A program made the position numbers and the translations under genes. From assembly GCF_000306785.1 (NCBI RefSeq), contig NC_017955.1, positions 5,456,001 through 5,520,000 of the forward strand: DNA of 64,000 nucleotides. The letters run 5' to 3'. The notes under the pieces are model-generated. The model searched no databases. It saw nothing but the letters and a program-made list of their open reading frames with translations, and had not been told where the DNA came from. This stretch comes from Modestobacter italicus (GTDB lineage Bacteria; Actinomycetota; Actinomycetes; Mycobacteriales; Geodermatophilaceae). Shown here piece after piece: positions 33,825 through 43,698 of the stretch (within the stretch, counting starts at the first letter, position 1; each line of letters begins with the position of its first letter).

Positions 33825-34739
33825 TCACCCCACGGGCGGGAGCGACCTGCCCGTCACCATCTGCCAGGGGGCGCCGAGGACGGCCAGCGACTCCTCGTCG
33901 AGCAGGTCGCCCATCGCCAGCCCCTGCACGCAGCCGGCCAGGGCGTTCCACACGCCCTCGGCACCGTCCCGGGTGGTGAAGCCCGCCGCCCGGAACGCGG
34001 ACACCGCGACCAGCTGCGCCGCGGCGAGCGTCCGGGTCCGGCCCGAGACGTGCGCGGCCCACGAGGCCCCGTGCATCGCCGCGGCCCACGGCCGGCGCTG
34101 CAGCCGGGTGGCGTCGACGGCGAGCCGCCAGCGGCGCCGGCCGGCGTCGTCCAGCGCCCGCAGGTCGCCCAGCAGGTCGGCCAGGGCCGGGGCGGCCGGG
34201 CCGAGCTCGGGCCGGGGGAGGGGCTCCCACGCGGCGACGGTGGCGTACGGGCCGGTGAGCTGCTGCCGCACCGGGTCGGGCAGCGCGTCAGCGGCCCACC
34301 AGCCGGTCGCGGCGTCGGCCAGCACGTCGGCGGCGAGCGCGGCCACCGCCGGGTCCAGGTCGGCCACCACCGCGTGCTCGGGTCCCAGGACGTCGTCCCG
34401 GACCAGCCGCTCCAGGGCCGGGGTGTTGCCGATGGTGCCCTGCTCGAGCAGGGTGACCAGCCGCGCGGTCCGGTCGGGTGCGCCGCTCCCCGGGTCGCCC
34501 ACGTCCCGCAGCTGCGGGACACCGGTGGCGGCCAGCTCGTGGGCCCGGCGGGCGCGGACGGCCAGCTCGGCGCGCTCGGCGGCGGGCCGCCCGGCCGCGG
34601 CGTGCCCGCCGGCCAGCCGGTGCAGGGTGCGGGCGTCGGCGCCCAGGCCGGTCAGCAGGACGTCGGCCACCCGCTCCCCCGCGGGCAGGCGGACCAGGTC
34701 GAAGCCGAGCGTCGCTGCGCTGACCAGGGAGTAGGGCAC
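33825..34739 (-). CDS. Unknown protein in the chemotaxis locus
   Basis: A 304-residue protein I do not recognise, located between a chemoreceptor gene and cheB and transcribed in the same direction. It is Ala-rich and predicted mostly helical, without signal peptide, obvious membrane segment or known catalytic motif. Regions that look conserved are FDLVRLPAGERVADVLLTGL near the N terminus and HVSGRTRTLAAAQLVAVSAF and NALAGCVQGLAMGDLLDEE near the C terminus. The GTG start follows a GGAGG ribosome site. Its position suggests a receptor- or motility-linked role, but function is not assignable. Confidence 0.75.
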   Translation of the reverse strand: MPYSLVSAATLGFDLVRLPAGERVADVLLTGLGADARTLHRLAGGHAAAGRPAAERAELAVRARRAHELAATGVPQLRDVGDPGSGAPDRTARLVTLLEQGTIGNTPALERLVRDDVLGPEHAVVADLDPAVAALAADVLADAATGWWAADALPDPVRQQLTGPYATVAAWEPLPRPELGPAAPALADLLGDLRALDDAGRRRWRLAVDATRLQRRPWAAAMHGASWAAHVSGRTRTLAAAQLVAVSAFRAAGFTTRDGAEGVWNALAGCVQGLAMGDLLDEESLAVLGAPWQMVTGRSLPPVG

Positions 34740-34790
34740 GTCGCCTCCAGGGTGGGTGGTCGGTCGATCGTGCGGGGCGCCTGCGCGGAA

Positions 34791-34846
34791 CGCCACGCGG
34801 CCGTCACCCGCTCGCTGGACAGCGAGAGGACGGCGACCGCGTGGCG
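34791..34846 (-). terminator. Large hairpin after chemoreceptor 1
   Basis: Nested arms build a stem of about 22 base pairs: CGCCACGCGG (34791-34800) with CCGCGTGGCG (34837-34846), CCGTC (34801-34805) with GACGG (34829-34833), and CTCGCTG (34811-34817) with CAGCGAG (34820-34826), with a two-base loop. It lies between the receptor stop and the unknown gene and probably terminates or processes the receptor transcript. Confidence 0.65.
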
Positions 34847-34892
34847 CTGTCGGTGCGTCAGTGCCCGATCACACTGCGTCGAAACACGTCAC

Positions 34893-36506
34893 TCAGAAGG
34901 TGAAGCGGGCGACGCTCCCGCGCAGGTCGCTGGCCATCCGGGACAGCTCGTCCACGGCCTGCCGGCTCTGGCTCAGCGCCTGGGTGGTGCTGTCGGCCGC
35001 CGTGGAGACCCCGGTGATGTTGGCCGCGATCTCGGTCGACCCACCCGCGGCCTCCTGCACCGACCGGGACATCTCGTTGGTGGTGGCCGTCTGCTCCTCC
35101 ACCGCGCTGGCGATGGTCAGCTGGTAGTCGTTGATCGACCCGATGACCGTCGAGATCCCGGTGATCGCCTCGACCGCGCGGGTCGTGTCGCCCTGGATGG
35201 CCTCCACCCGCCGGGCGATGTCCTCCGTCGCCCGCGCGGTCTCCTGCGCCAGCTCCTTGACCTCGTTGGCCACGACCGCGAAGCCCTTGCCCGCCTCGCC
35301 GGCCCGGGCGGCCTCGATCGTGGCGTTCAGCGCGAGCAGGTTGGTCTGCTCAGCGATGCTGGTGATGACCTTGACCACGGCGCCGATCTCCTGGGAGGAG
35401 GTGCCCAGCGCGGTGATGGTCCGGGTGGTGGCCTCCGCCTCGGTGACCGCCTGGGCGGCGACCCTGGCCGCCTCGTTCGCGTTCTGGCTGATCTCCCGGA
35501 TCGAGGCGCCCATCTCCTCCGCACCCGCGGCGACGGTGCCCACACTGCGGGACACCTCCTCGGCGGCCGCGGACACGACCCCGGACTGCACCGAGGTCTC
35601 CTCGGCCGAGGCGGCGATCTGGCTGGAGGAGGCCGACAGCTCCTCCGAGGAGGCGGCCACGGCCTCCGCGGAGGCGGCGATGGTGGCCATGAGCTCGCGG
35701 AGCGTGGTGACGGCGTCGTCGAGCGAGGCGCCCATGACCCCCAGCTCGTCCCGGGTGCGCAGCCCGCTCCTGGCGGTCAGGTCACCGGCGGCCAGCGCGT
35801 CGGTGACGACCTTCACCCGGCCCACACCCCGCGCGATCCCCGCGGCCACGACGTACCCGACGCCGAGCGCCGCCAGCACGCCGACCACCAGCACGGTGAG
35901 CATCAGCGTGCGCGACCGCGTCGCGGAGTCGACCGCCGCGGTGGCGGCGGCACCGGCGGCCGCCGTCTCGGCCTCCCGCACCTGGCCGAGGACCTCGGTG
36001 GCCTGGGTCAGCAGCAGGTTGGAGTTGTTGGCCTGCACCCAGCCGTTGACGTCGTCGGCCGTCGCGAGCGGGACGAGGGTGCCGGCGGAGAAGGCCGCCC
36101 ACTCGTCGACCAGCGCCGCGGCCTGGTCGACACCGTCCTGCTGGTCCGGGGTCAGGCTGGTGCCGGCGAAGGCGTCCTCGTGGGTCTGGTACTGCTCCAG
36201 CGAGGTGGCGATCGCCTCGACGGCCTTCTGCGTCGCGGCCGGGTCCACCGCCAGCACCGCGTTGCGCGAGCTCACCCGCAGGGTCTGGACGTCGTCGATC
36301 ATCGCGTCGATCGACACGACGCCGGCGATGTTCTCGTCGTAGAGGCCCTGGGTGGTGTCCGACGCCGAGCCGAGGGCCACGGTGCCCACGACACCGATCG
36401 TCGTCGCGACGGCGGCGGCGGTGGCGACCGCGGTGAGGACCTTGGTCCGCACGGGGCGGTCGCCCCACCAGGCGCGGCGGGGGGCGGGGGACGACGGCGA
36501 GGACAT
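34893..36506 (-). CDS. mcp: Methyl-accepting chemotaxis protein 1
   Basis: A 537-residue transmembrane chemoreceptor. A short cytoplasmic N terminus leads to TM1 (about 23 to 45, [20 protein letters not shown]), an extracytoplasmic four-helix-like sensor domain (about 46 to 195), TM2 (about 198 to 222), a HAMP domain and the coiled-coil signalling domain. The hairpin tip reads [20 protein letters not shown] and binds CheA/CheW. The ligand is unknown. Its signalling half is almost identical to that of the next receptor while the sensor differs. The ATG has a GGAG ribosome site; it has its own upstream intergenic region rather than direct read-through. Confidence 0.95.
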   Translation of the reverse strand: MSSPSSPAPRRAWWGDRPVRTKVLTAVATAAAVATTIGVVGTVALGSASDTTQGLYDENIAGVVSIDAMIDDVQTLRVSSRNAVLAVDPAATQKAVEAIATSLEQYQTHEDAFAGTSLTPDQQDGVDQAAALVDEWAAFSAGTLVPLATADDVNGWVQANNSNLLLTQATEVLGQVREAETAAAGAAATAAVDSATRSRTLMLTVLVVGVLAALGVGYVVAAGIARGVGRVKVVTDALAAGDLTARSGLRTRDELGVMGASLDDAVTTLRELMATIAASAEAVAASSEELSASSSQIAASAEETSVQSGVVSAAAEEVSRSVGTVAAGAEEMGASIREISQNANEAARVAAQAVTEAEATTRTITALGTSSQEIGAVVKVITSIAEQTNLLALNATIEAARAGEAGKGFAVVANEVKELAQETARATEDIARRVEAIQGDTTRAVEAITGISTVIGSINDYQLTIASAVEEQTATTNEMSRSVQEAAGGSTEIAANITGVSTAADSTTQALSQSRQAVDELSRMASDLRGSVARFTF

Positions 36507-36813
36507 GGGTGGTCTCCAGGTCGGGAGCGGGGGTGGACCGAGGCGGCCGGACGGCGCACAACCGTTCCGAGTGAGTCTCGGAATGGTCGTCGAGGCCATT
36601 CTCGGCAGCTCTCCGGATTGGTTCACCAGAAGTTCACCGACGACCGAGAAGCATCGGTGAGCGGGCGCTCCCACCGCTTTGTCGACATCCCCGGGAAATG
36701 GTCACTGCAACCATTCTGAGTCGTCCCGGAATGCGCCGCGGCCGCCACTCCGCCCGGGGAAGGGGGCAGAGCAGCGGCCGCGGTGGTCAGTGCGGACCCC
36801 GTCAGGGGTCCTC
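36507..36813. other. 307-base intergenic region between the two chemoreceptor genes
   Basis: It holds a hairpin directly after receptor 2 (36794-36811), AT-rich AATGGT/ACCATT motifs at 36582-36587, 36697-36702 and 36710-36715 (the last two form an inverted repeat with seven bases between), and a TTTGTCGACATC box (36678-36689) resembling TTTGTCGAATACATC upstream of cheA. I infer a separate promoter for receptor 1. No gene is visible. Confidence 0.55.
36794..36811 (-). terminator. Hairpin after chemoreceptor 2
   Basis: GGACCCC (36794-36800) and GGGGTCC (36805-36811) form a perfect seven-base stem with loop GTCA, two bases after the receptor 2 stop codon on the minus strand. Confidence 0.6.
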
Positions 36814-38421
36814 TCAGTAGGTGAAGCGGGCCACCGTGGTGCGCAGGTCGGAGGCCATCCGGGAGAGCTCGTCCACGGCCTGCCGGGTCTGCCCCAGCGC
36901 CTGCGTGGTCGAGGACGCCGCCGTCGACACCCCGGTGATGTTCGTGGCGATCTCCGTCGACCCGCCCGCAGCCTCCTGCACCGACCGCGACATCTCGTTC
37001 GTCGTCGCCGTCTGCTCCTCCACCGCACTGGCGATGGTCAGCTGGTAGTCGTTGATCGACCCGATGATCTCCGAGATCCGCCCGATCGCCGACACCGCAC
37101 CCGAGGTGTCACCCTGGATCGCCTCCACCCGCCGCGCGATGTCCTCCGTCGCCCGCGCCGTCTCCTGCGCCAGCTCCTTGACCTCGTTCGCGACCACAGC
37201 GAAGCCCTTGCCCGCCTCGCCGGCCCGCGCCGCCTCGATCGTCGCGTTCAGCGCCAGCAGGTTGGTCTGCTCCGCGATCGAGGTGATCACCTTGACCACG
37301 TTGCCGATCTCGCGGGAGGAGTCACCGAGCTTGACCACGGTGGCGTTGGTGGTCTCCGCCTCGGCGACCGCCTGGGCGGCGACCCGGGCCGCCTCGTTGG
37401 CGTTCTGGCTGATCTCGCGGATCGAGGCCCCCATCTCCTCGGCACCCGCGGCGACCGTGGCCACGTTGCGGGACACCTCCTCCGCCGCGGCCGAGACCAC
37501 CCCGGACTGCGCCGAGGTCTCCTCCGCCGAGGCCGAGATCTGCGCCGAGGACGCCGACAGCTCCTCCGACGCGGCGGCCACGGCATCCGAGGACGCGACG
37601 ACCGCGGACATCACCGAGCGCAGGTTCTCCTGGGCCGAGGCGAGCGAGGCGGCCATCCGGCCGATCTCGTCGCGGTCGCGGACGGTCGGGAGCACGGTCA
37701 GGTCGCCGGCCGCCATGGCCTCGACCGAGGTCTGCACCGAGCGCACCGTGCTCAGGATCCGGCGGATGACCAGCAGCGCGAGGCCGGCGGCGACGAGCAG
37801 CCCCACCACGGCGGTGATCACCACGATCCGGACGGCCGAGCTGACCGCGGCTTCCGCGTCGTCGTTGCGCTGCGCGGCGACGTCGGCCTGGGCGATGCCC
37901 TCGTCCTCGAGCGCCTGGGAGAAGGTGCTGATGATCTCGGCGGCGGTGTTCTTGTAGAGGAAGCCGAAGGTGGCCAGGTCGCCGGCGTCGGCGGCGGGCA
38001 CCATCTGCGTCTGGTTGAGCTGCACCAGCTGCTGGAACGTGGACTCGAAGGTGTCCCAGGCCTGCTGGTCGACGATGAAGGGGGAGTAGTCGTCCGACGC
38101 CGTCTGCAGGTCGGCCAGCTTCTCCTGCGCCTGGCTGGTGATCTCCGGCCGGTCCGCGACGGTGTAGACCGGGTACTGCAGGACCCGCGACCGGTAGGCG
38201 GCGACCGCCCGCTGCACCGCCGCCAGCGAGTTCAGCGGCTTCAGGTTCTCGGTGTAGATCTCCTCCTGCACCGCCCGCATGTCGTGCATGCGGGCGATCG
38301 ACAGGACGTTGGTCCCGAGGACGACGACGGCGAGCAGGGTGAGGACCGCGCCGATCTTGACGCCGATCGACCGGTCGGCGAACCACCCCGACCGCCGGGT
38401 GGGGAGGGCTGCGTTGCTCAT
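36814..38421 (-). CDS. mcp: Methyl-accepting chemotaxis protein 2
   Basis: A 535-residue chemoreceptor: TM1 (about 15 to 38, [20 protein letters not shown]), an extracytoplasmic sensor of about 160 residues rich in charged helices, TM2 (about 198 to 222, [20 protein letters not shown]), HAMP and a long signalling coiled coil. The CheA-contact tip [20 protein letters not shown] is present. It is encoded 20 bases after cheW and so belongs to the cheA-cheW transcript. The ligand is unknown. Confidence 0.95.
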   Translation of the reverse strand: MSNAALPTRRSGWFADRSIGVKIGAVLTLLAVVVLGTNVLSIARMHDMRAVQEEIYTENLKPLNSLAAVQRAVAAYRSRVLQYPVYTVADRPEITSQAQEKLADLQTASDDYSPFIVDQQAWDTFESTFQQLVQLNQTQMVPAADAGDLATFGFLYKNTAAEIISTFSQALEDEGIAQADVAAQRNDDAEAAVSSAVRIVVITAVVGLLVAAGLALLVIRRILSTVRSVQTSVEAMAAGDLTVLPTVRDRDEIGRMAASLASAQENLRSVMSAVVASSDAVAAASEELSASSAQISASAEETSAQSGVVSAAAEEVSRNVATVAAGAEEMGASIREISQNANEAARVAAQAVAEAETTNATVVKLGDSSREIGNVVKVITSIAEQTNLLALNATIEAARAGEAGKGFAVVANEVKELAQETARATEDIARRVEAIQGDTSGAVSAIGRISEIIGSINDYQLTIASAVEEQTATTNEMSRSVQEAAGGSTEIATNITGVSTAASSTTQALGQTRQAVDELSRMASDLRTTVARFTY

Positions 38422-38441
38422 GTGCGGGGGACCTATTTTCT

Positions 38442-38906
38442 TCAGGAGCCGACGGCGCGGTTGACGTCGAGCGCGAGCAGGAGCTGACCGGAGAGCTTGT
38501 AGGCGCCGCGGATCAGCTCGCGGGCGGTGCCGTCCATGGTGTCCGGGGGCGCCTCGAAGTCGCGCAGGTCGACGTCGACGACGTCGGCGATGCTGTCGAC
38601 GAGCAGGCTGACCGCCTCACCGTGCAGGCGGACGACGATGACGACCGGCTCCTCGCCGGCCGGGCGGGCCGGGCGGCCCAGCCGCTCGCGCAGCTCGATG
38701 GCGGTGACCACCTGGCCGCGCAGGTTGATCAGGCCGGCCACGGCGGGCGGGGCCAGCGGCACCCGGGTGATGCTCTGGCTGCGGAGCACCTCCTGCACGT
38801 GCTCCACCTCGACGCCGAACAGGTCGCCGTCGAGCCAGAAGGTGGCGAGCTGGCTGGTGGCCGGCATGGCACGGGTGGTGGGGCGGGCCACGGTGTCGGT
38901 GCTCAT
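38442..38906 (-). CDS. cheW: Chemotaxis coupling protein
   Basis: Links chemoreceptors to the CheA kinase. The 154-residue product is a single CheW domain: [47 protein letters not shown] with the conserved receptor-contact NLRG, and [14 protein letters not shown]. It begins two bases after the cheA stop codon. Confidence 0.95.
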   Translation of the reverse strand: MSTDTVARPTTRAMPATSQLATFWLDGDLFGVEVEHVQEVLRSQSITRVPLAPPAVAGLINLRGQVVTAIELRERLGRPARPAGEEPVVIVVRLHGEAVSLLVDSIADVVDVDLRDFEAPPDTMDGTARELIRGAYKLSGQLLLALDVNRAVGS

Positions 38907-38907
38907 G

Positions 38908-41220
38908 TCAGACCTCCATCAGGTGGGCGGTGTCCAGGCCCAGGGCGGGCGGGGCCGCGTAGAACATCGGGTCGGCGGCGAGGATCGCGGCGCGGACGTC
39001 GAGCAGCTCGGTGACCCGGTCGCCGATGACCGCCGAGCCGAGCAGGCCCAGGTCGTCGATGTCGCTCTGCACCGCGGCCTCGCCGTCGACGATGTCGAGG
39101 ATCTCCTCCACGACGATCGCGACGCTGCGGCCGTGGTCGGCGTAGACGATGACCTCCAGGACCTCGCGCTCGGAGTCGCCGAAGGCGCCCAGGTGCCGGT
39201 CCAGCCGGACGATCGGCAGGATCGCGCCGCGGTACTGCACGACCTCGCGGGAGCCGACCCGCTCGACGGTCTCGCTGCGCACCTGCTCCAGCCGGGTGAC
39301 CGTGTCCAGCGGGATGGCGACCCGGCGCCCGCCCCCGATGGCGGCCAGCAGCATCCGCTGCCGCTCCGAGGTGGTGGCGGTCGCCGCGGCGGCGGCGAGC
39401 CGGTGCTCCTGGCGTTCGGCGCTCTCCGCCCGCAGCGCACGCCGGGCCAGCGCCTGGACGTCGAGGATGAGCGCGACCGCGCCGTCGCCGAGGACGGTCG
39501 CCCCGGAGTACAGGCCGATCGACTTCAGCTGACCGCCGACGGCCTTGACCACGATCTCCTCGGTGTTGATGACCCGGTCGACGACGAGGCCGAACCGGCG
39601 CCCCTCGGAGCTGAGCACGGCGATGACCACGTGCCCGTCGTGCCGGTCGGAGGCCAGCCCCAGCACGTCGGCCAGGTGCACCAGCGGCAGCAGCTCGCCG
39701 CGCAGGCGGTACACCGAGGCGCCGCCGACGTCCTCGACCGCGGCCGCGGCCTTCTCGGCGTCCAGGGCGACGAGCTCCTGCAGGCTGATCTGCGGGATCG
39801 CGTACCGGTCGCCGGCGCACTCGATGGTGAGCGCCGGGACGATCGCCAGGGTCAGCGGGATGCGCAGCCGGGTGCAGGTGCCCTGACCGGGCACCGACTC
39901 GACCTCGATGGTGCCGCCGATCGACTCGATGTTGGTCTTCACCACGTCCATGCCGACCCCGCGGCCGGAGACGTTGGTGACCGCGGCGGCGGTCGAGAAG
40001 CCGGGCAGGAAGATCAGCTGCAGCACGTCGGCCGGGGTCATCCGGGCCAGCGCCTCGGCGGTGACCAGCCCGCGCTCGACGGCCTTGGCGCCGACCCGGG
40101 CCGGGTCGATGCCGCCGCCGTCGTCGGCCACCTCCACCACGACCTGCCCGCTCTCGTGCCGGGCGCGCAGGGTCAGCACGCCCTCGGCGGGCTTGCCGGC
40201 GGCGACCCGGGCGGCGGAGGGCTCGACGCCGTGGTCCACGGAGTTGCGGACCAGGTGGGTCAGCGGGTCCTTGACGGCCTCGAGCAGCGTCTTGTCCAGC
40301 TCGGTCTCCCGGCCGACCATCTCCAGCCGCACGTTCTTGCCGCACTGCAGCCCGAGGTCGCGGACGACGCGGGGGAGCTTGGACCAGATGTGGTCGATGG
40401 GCTGCATGCGCGTCTTCATGACGCCCTCCTGCAGCTCGCTGGCGATCAGGTTCAGCCGCTGCGAGGCGCGGACCAGGTCCTGGTCGGTCTGCCGGCCCAC
40501 GTACTGCACGATCTGGTTGCGGGTCAGCACCAGCTCGCCGACGAGCAGCATGAGCGCGTCGAGCAGGTCGACGTCGACCCGGATGGTGCTGTCGGCGACG
40601 GCGCGGCGGCCCGGCTGACCACCGGCACCCGGCTCACCGTGCTCGGCGACCGGCTCGGGCGCGGCGGCCACCGGTGCGACCGGGACCTCGACGACGGGTG
40701 CGGGGAGCTGCTCGATCGCGGGGACCGGTGCGGGGGAGGGGACGACGACCGCTTCCACCACTGCCTCGACGGGTGCCTCGACGGGCGCCGCCACGGGCTC
40801 CTCGACGGGCTCCTCGGCGGGCTCCTCGGCGGGCACGTCCTCCAGGGCGGCGCTGATCAGCAGGACGGTGCCGGCGACCTCCACGGTCCCCTCACCGCCC
40901 GAGGCCTCGATCGCGGCCAGCAGCGCGCGGATGGTGTCGACCATCTGCAGCAGGGCGTCGGTGCGCCGCGGGTTCAGCTCGAGCGCGCCGTCCCGCAGCC
41001 GGGAGAGCAGGTTCTCGCCGACGTGGGCGACCTCCTCGAGCCGGTTGAAGGCGAGGAACCCGCTGGTGCCCTTGATGGTGTGGATCGTCCGGAAGATGCT
41101 CGAGAGCCGGTCCCGGGAACGGGGGTCCTGCTCCAGGGCCACCAGGTCCTGGTCCAGCTGGTCGAGGTTCTCGTGGCTCTCCACGAGGAACTCCTCGACG
41201 ATGTCGTCCAGACCTTCCAC
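38908..41220 (-). CDS. cheA: Chemotaxis histidine kinase with two CheW-like domains
   Basis: Central kinase phosphorylating CheY and CheB. Domains in this 770-residue protein: HPt (about 1 to 110, His47 in FRTIHTIKGTSGF); a Pro/Glu/Val-rich linker with EEPxEEP repeats (about 150 to 230) in place of a clear P2 domain; dimerisation helix DALMLLVGELVLTRNQIVQY; ATPase domain with LVRNSVDHGVEPS and GRGVGMDVV; CheW-like P5 domain (about 460 to 600); and a second CheW-like domain (about 620 to 765, RMLLAAIGGGRRVAIPLDTV). The GTG at 41220 follows a GAGG ribosome site; upstream in-frame codons are poorly conserved in type. Confidence 0.95.
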   Translation of the reverse strand: MEGLDDIVEEFLVESHENLDQLDQDLVALEQDPRSRDRLSSIFRTIHTIKGTSGFLAFNRLEEVAHVGENLLSRLRDGALELNPRRTDALLQMVDTIRALLAAIEASGGEGTVEVAGTVLLISAALEDVPAEEPAEEPVEEPVAAPVEAPVEAVVEAVVVPSPAPVPAIEQLPAPVVEVPVAPVAAAPEPVAEHGEPGAGGQPGRRAVADSTIRVDVDLLDALMLLVGELVLTRNQIVQYVGRQTDQDLVRASQRLNLIASELQEGVMKTRMQPIDHIWSKLPRVVRDLGLQCGKNVRLEMVGRETELDKTLLEAVKDPLTHLVRNSVDHGVEPSAARVAAGKPAEGVLTLRARHESGQVVVEVADDGGGIDPARVGAKAVERGLVTAEALARMTPADVLQLIFLPGFSTAAAVTNVSGRGVGMDVVKTNIESIGGTIEVESVPGQGTCTRLRIPLTLAIVPALTIECAGDRYAIPQISLQELVALDAEKAAAAVEDVGGASVYRLRGELLPLVHLADVLGLASDRHDGHVVIAVLSSEGRRFGLVVDRVINTEEIVVKAVGGQLKSIGLYSGATVLGDGAVALILDVQALARRALRAESAERQEHRLAAAAATATTSERQRMLLAAIGGGRRVAIPLDTVTRLEQVRSETVERVGSREVVQYRGAILPIVRLDRHLGAFGDSEREVLEVIVYADHGRSVAIVVEEILDIVDGEAAVQSDIDDLGLLGSAVIGDRVTELLDVRAAILAADPMFYAAPPALGLDTAHLMEV

Positions 41221-41355
41221 GCCTGCCTCATCCCCTTGGTGCGCGCTGTCGGGCTCACCCCGCTCAGCAACTGGTTCTTCGGCACGCTCTCCCACCATTC
41301 CAGCCGGGAGAACGACGCGCGCCGACATTTGTCGAATACATCGATGAGGCGCGAA

Positions 41356-41373
41356 GAATGGTCATGAATGGTC
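41356..41373. promoter_or_regulatory. Direct repeat GAATGGTC upstream of cheA
   Basis: GAATGGTC occurs at 41356-41363 and 41366-41373, one helical turn apart, about 140 bases upstream of cheA. Related AATGGT/ACCATT strings occur at 41294-41299 and in the receptor intergenic region. They stand out in this GC-rich DNA and may bind a motility regulator. Confidence 0.45.
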
Positions 41374-41483
41374 AAGTCGACTTCTTCGCGCACCCAGCGG
41401 TGTTCTCGACCCCATCGGCAGCGCCGGAGGGGACCGTGACCGCGGATGGGGCGGCTGCGCCGGCTGGGACGCCTGGCGCCGTG

Positions 41484-41506
41484 GCGTTCCGTCAGCTACG
41501 GAATGC
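41484..41506 (-). terminator. Hairpin terminator after otsB
   Basis: GCGTTCCGT (41484-41492) pairs with ACGGAATGC (41498-41506) with one G-T wobble and loop CAGCT, eight bases after the otsB stop on the minus strand. It separates otsAB from the cheA promoter region. Confidence 0.5.
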
Positions 41507-41514
41507 GCGGGAGG

Positions 41515-42273
41515 TCAGGCGGAGAGCGTGCCGACGAGCCGCTCGAGCACCGCGCGCACCCCGGCCAGGTCCTCGACCCGGTGCCCGGCGGCGGTGTCGC
41601 CCGAGCCGACCTTGATGCTCTCGCCCCCGGCGCCGAGTGCGCGGAACGCGTCCTCGTCGGTCACGTCGTCGCCGAGGTAGAGCACCCCGGCCGCACCCAG
41701 CTCGTCGCGCAGCCGGAGCAGCGCCGAGCCCTTGTCGGCGTCGGTGACGGCGAGCTCGAGCACGTCCTTGCCGGGCTTCGCGGTCAGCCCCGCGGCGGCG
41801 CCGGGGCCGGCGGCGGCGTCGGCGAGCAGCCGCTGCGCGGCGGCGCGGTCGGCGACGGTGCGCACGTGCACCGCGGCGCTGGCCGGCTTGACCTCGAGCC
41901 GGGCGCCCGGGACGGCGTCGACCAGCGGGGCGAGCGCGGCGGCCAGCGCGTCCCGGCGGCCGGCCAGCTCGCCCGACAGCGGCCCGTCGAACTCGGCGCC
42001 GTGGCTGCCGACCCAGCGGAAGGGCCCGGTCAGCCCGCTGGTCCGCCGGAGGTCCTCGACCCCGCGGCCGCTGACGAGCGCGACGGTGACGCCCTCGACC
42101 GCGGCCAGCCGGCCGAGCAGCGCGCCGATCCCGGGCTCCAGCACCGCCGCCGCCGGGTCGTCGCGGAGCCGGGCCAGCACGCCGTCGTAGTCGCTGGCCA
42201 GCAGCAGCGGGCGCCGCCGGGCCAGCTCGTCCAGCGCCGCACCCAGCCCGGCGTCTAGCGCTGCGTCCGGCAC
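41515..42273 (-). CDS. otsB: Trehalose-6-phosphate phosphatase
   Basis: Dephosphorylates trehalose 6-phosphate to trehalose, an osmo- and desiccation protectant. The 252-residue HAD-superfamily product shows motif I as LLASDYDGVLA (Asp28, Asp30), motif II in ALVSGRGVEDL, WVGSHGAEF, and motif III/IV with GKDVLELAV, KGSAL and YLGDDVTDEDAF. It starts with GTG two bases after the otsA stop, so the two form a coupled unit. Confidence 0.94.
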   Translation of the reverse strand: MPDAALDAGLGAALDELARRRPLLLASDYDGVLARLRDDPAAAVLEPGIGALLGRLAAVEGVTVALVSGRGVEDLRRTSGLTGPFRWVGSHGAEFDGPLSGELAGRRDALAAALAPLVDAVPGARLEVKPASAAVHVRTVADRAAAQRLLADAAAGPGAAAGLTAKPGKDVLELAVTDADKGSALLRLRDELGAAGVLYLGDDVTDEDAFRALGAGGESIKVGSGDTAAGHRVEDLAGVRAVLERLVGTLSA

Positions 42274-42275
42274 GG

Positions 42276-43667
42276 TCAGACCTGCGCCTGCAGGGACTCG
42301 AAGAACGAGCTGGCCCAGTGGTCGAGGTCGTGCTTGGCCACGTGCCGGCGCATCGCCCGCATCCGCTTGGCGCCCTCGGCCGGGTCCATCCGCAGCGCGC
42401 GGACCAGCTGCTTCTTCACCCCGTCGATGTCGTGCGGGTTGACCAGCAGCGCCTGCTTCAGCTCGGCCGCGGCCCCGGCGAACTCGCTGAGCACCAGCAC
42501 CCCGCCGAGGTCGCCGCGGGCGGCGACGTACTCCTTGGCGACCAGGTTCATGCCGTCGCGGTAGGGGGTGACCAGCATGACGTCGGCCGCCCGGTACATG
42601 GCGGCGAGCTCCTCGCGGGGCATCGACTGGTTGAAGTAGCGCACCGCTGAGCCGGCGATCGAGCCGTACAGGCCGTTGATGTGGCCCACCTGCTGCTCGA
42701 TCGTCTCGCGCATCGTGACGTAGTGCTCCACCCGCTCCCGGCTGGGCGTGGCCACCTGCACGAAGGTCGTCGCGGGGGCCTCGATCACGCCGTCCTCCAG
42801 GAGCTCCTGGAAGGCCTCCAGCCGGACGGCGATGCCCTTGGTGTAGTCCAGCCGGTCGACGCCGAGCACGATCTTCTCCGGCTGCCCCAGCTCCTCGCGG
42901 ATCTCCGCGGCCCGGGCCAGCACCTCGGGGGAGCTGGCGAGCTCGTCGAAGGCGGTGACGTCGATGGAGATCGGGAAGGCCTTGGCGGTGACCGTGCGGC
43001 CGTCGTAGCTGACCGTGCTGCCCTTGGTCGGGAGGTCGTGCAGCCGCCGCGCCAGGTTGACGAAGTTGGTCGCGCCGGCGGGCTGCTGGAAGCCGATGAG
43101 GTCAGCGCCGAGCAGCCCCTCGATGATCGCCGAGCGCCAGGGGAGCTGGGTGAACAGCTCGTAGGGCGGGAACGGGATGTGCAGGAAGAAGCCGATGGTC
43201 AGGTCGGGCCGGCGCTGCCGGAGCATCGCCGGCACCAGCTGCAGCTGGTAGTCGTGCACCCAGACGATCGCGCCCTCGGCGGCCACCTCGGCCGCCCGGT
43301 CGGCGAACCGCTTGTTGACCTGCACGTAGGTGTCCCACCAGGTGCGGTGGTACTCCGGCTTCTCCACCACGTCGTGGTAGAGCGGCCACAGCGAGGCGTT
43401 GGAGAAGCCCTCGTAGTAGCGGTCGACCTCCTCCTCCGACAGCGGCACCGGCACCAGGTGCATCCCGCCGGACTCGAAGGGCTCGGGGGCGTCGCCCGCG
43501 GCGCCGGACCAGCCGACCCAGGCCCCGCCACGGCCGGCCACGAAGGGCTCGAGCGCGGTGACCAGGCCACCGGGGCTGCGCTGGTACCGGGTCGTGCCGT
43601 CGGGCTCGGTCACCTGGTCCACCGGGAGACGGTTGGCGACCACGACCACCGGGCTGTCCGCCCCCAC
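42276..43667 (-). CDS. otsA: Trehalose-6-phosphate synthase
   Basis: Transfers glucose from a nucleotide sugar to glucose 6-phosphate. The 463-residue GT20 product begins [13 protein letters not shown], then [54 protein letters not shown] and [14 protein letters not shown], all conserved GT20 segments binding both substrates. The GTG start has a GGAGG ribosome site six bases upstream, and a TAGGGT -10 element at 43717-43722 (minus strand) would give a leader of about 45 bases. Confidence 0.96.
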   Translation of the reverse strand: MGADSPVVVVANRLPVDQVTEPDGTTRYQRSPGGLVTALEPFVAGRGGAWVGWSGAAGDAPEPFESGGMHLVPVPLSEEEVDRYYEGFSNASLWPLYHDVVEKPEYHRTWWDTYVQVNKRFADRAAEVAAEGAIVWVHDYQLQLVPAMLRQRRPDLTIGFFLHIPFPPYELFTQLPWRSAIIEGLLGADLIGFQQPAGATNFVNLARRLHDLPTKGSTVSYDGRTVTAKAFPISIDVTAFDELASSPEVLARAAEIREELGQPEKIVLGVDRLDYTKGIAVRLEAFQELLEDGVIEAPATTFVQVATPSRERVEHYVTMRETIEQQVGHINGLYGSIAGSAVRYFNQSMPREELAAMYRAADVMLVTPYRDGMNLVAKEYVAARGDLGGVLVLSEFAGAAAELKQALLVNPHDIDGVKKQLVRALRMDPAEGAKRMRAMRRHVAKHDLDHWASSFFESLQAQV

Positions 43668-43698
43668 CTGCGACCTCCGGTCTCTCCGTGCCCTCGAG

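Noticed and set aside
32994-36719. Plus-strand open frame of 1241 codons
   Set aside because: It spans several complete minus-strand chemotaxis genes and their gaps; a typical shadow frame in very GC-rich DNA.
40770-40850. Tandem GGCTCCTCG-like repeats
   Set aside because: They encode the EEP repeats of the CheA linker.
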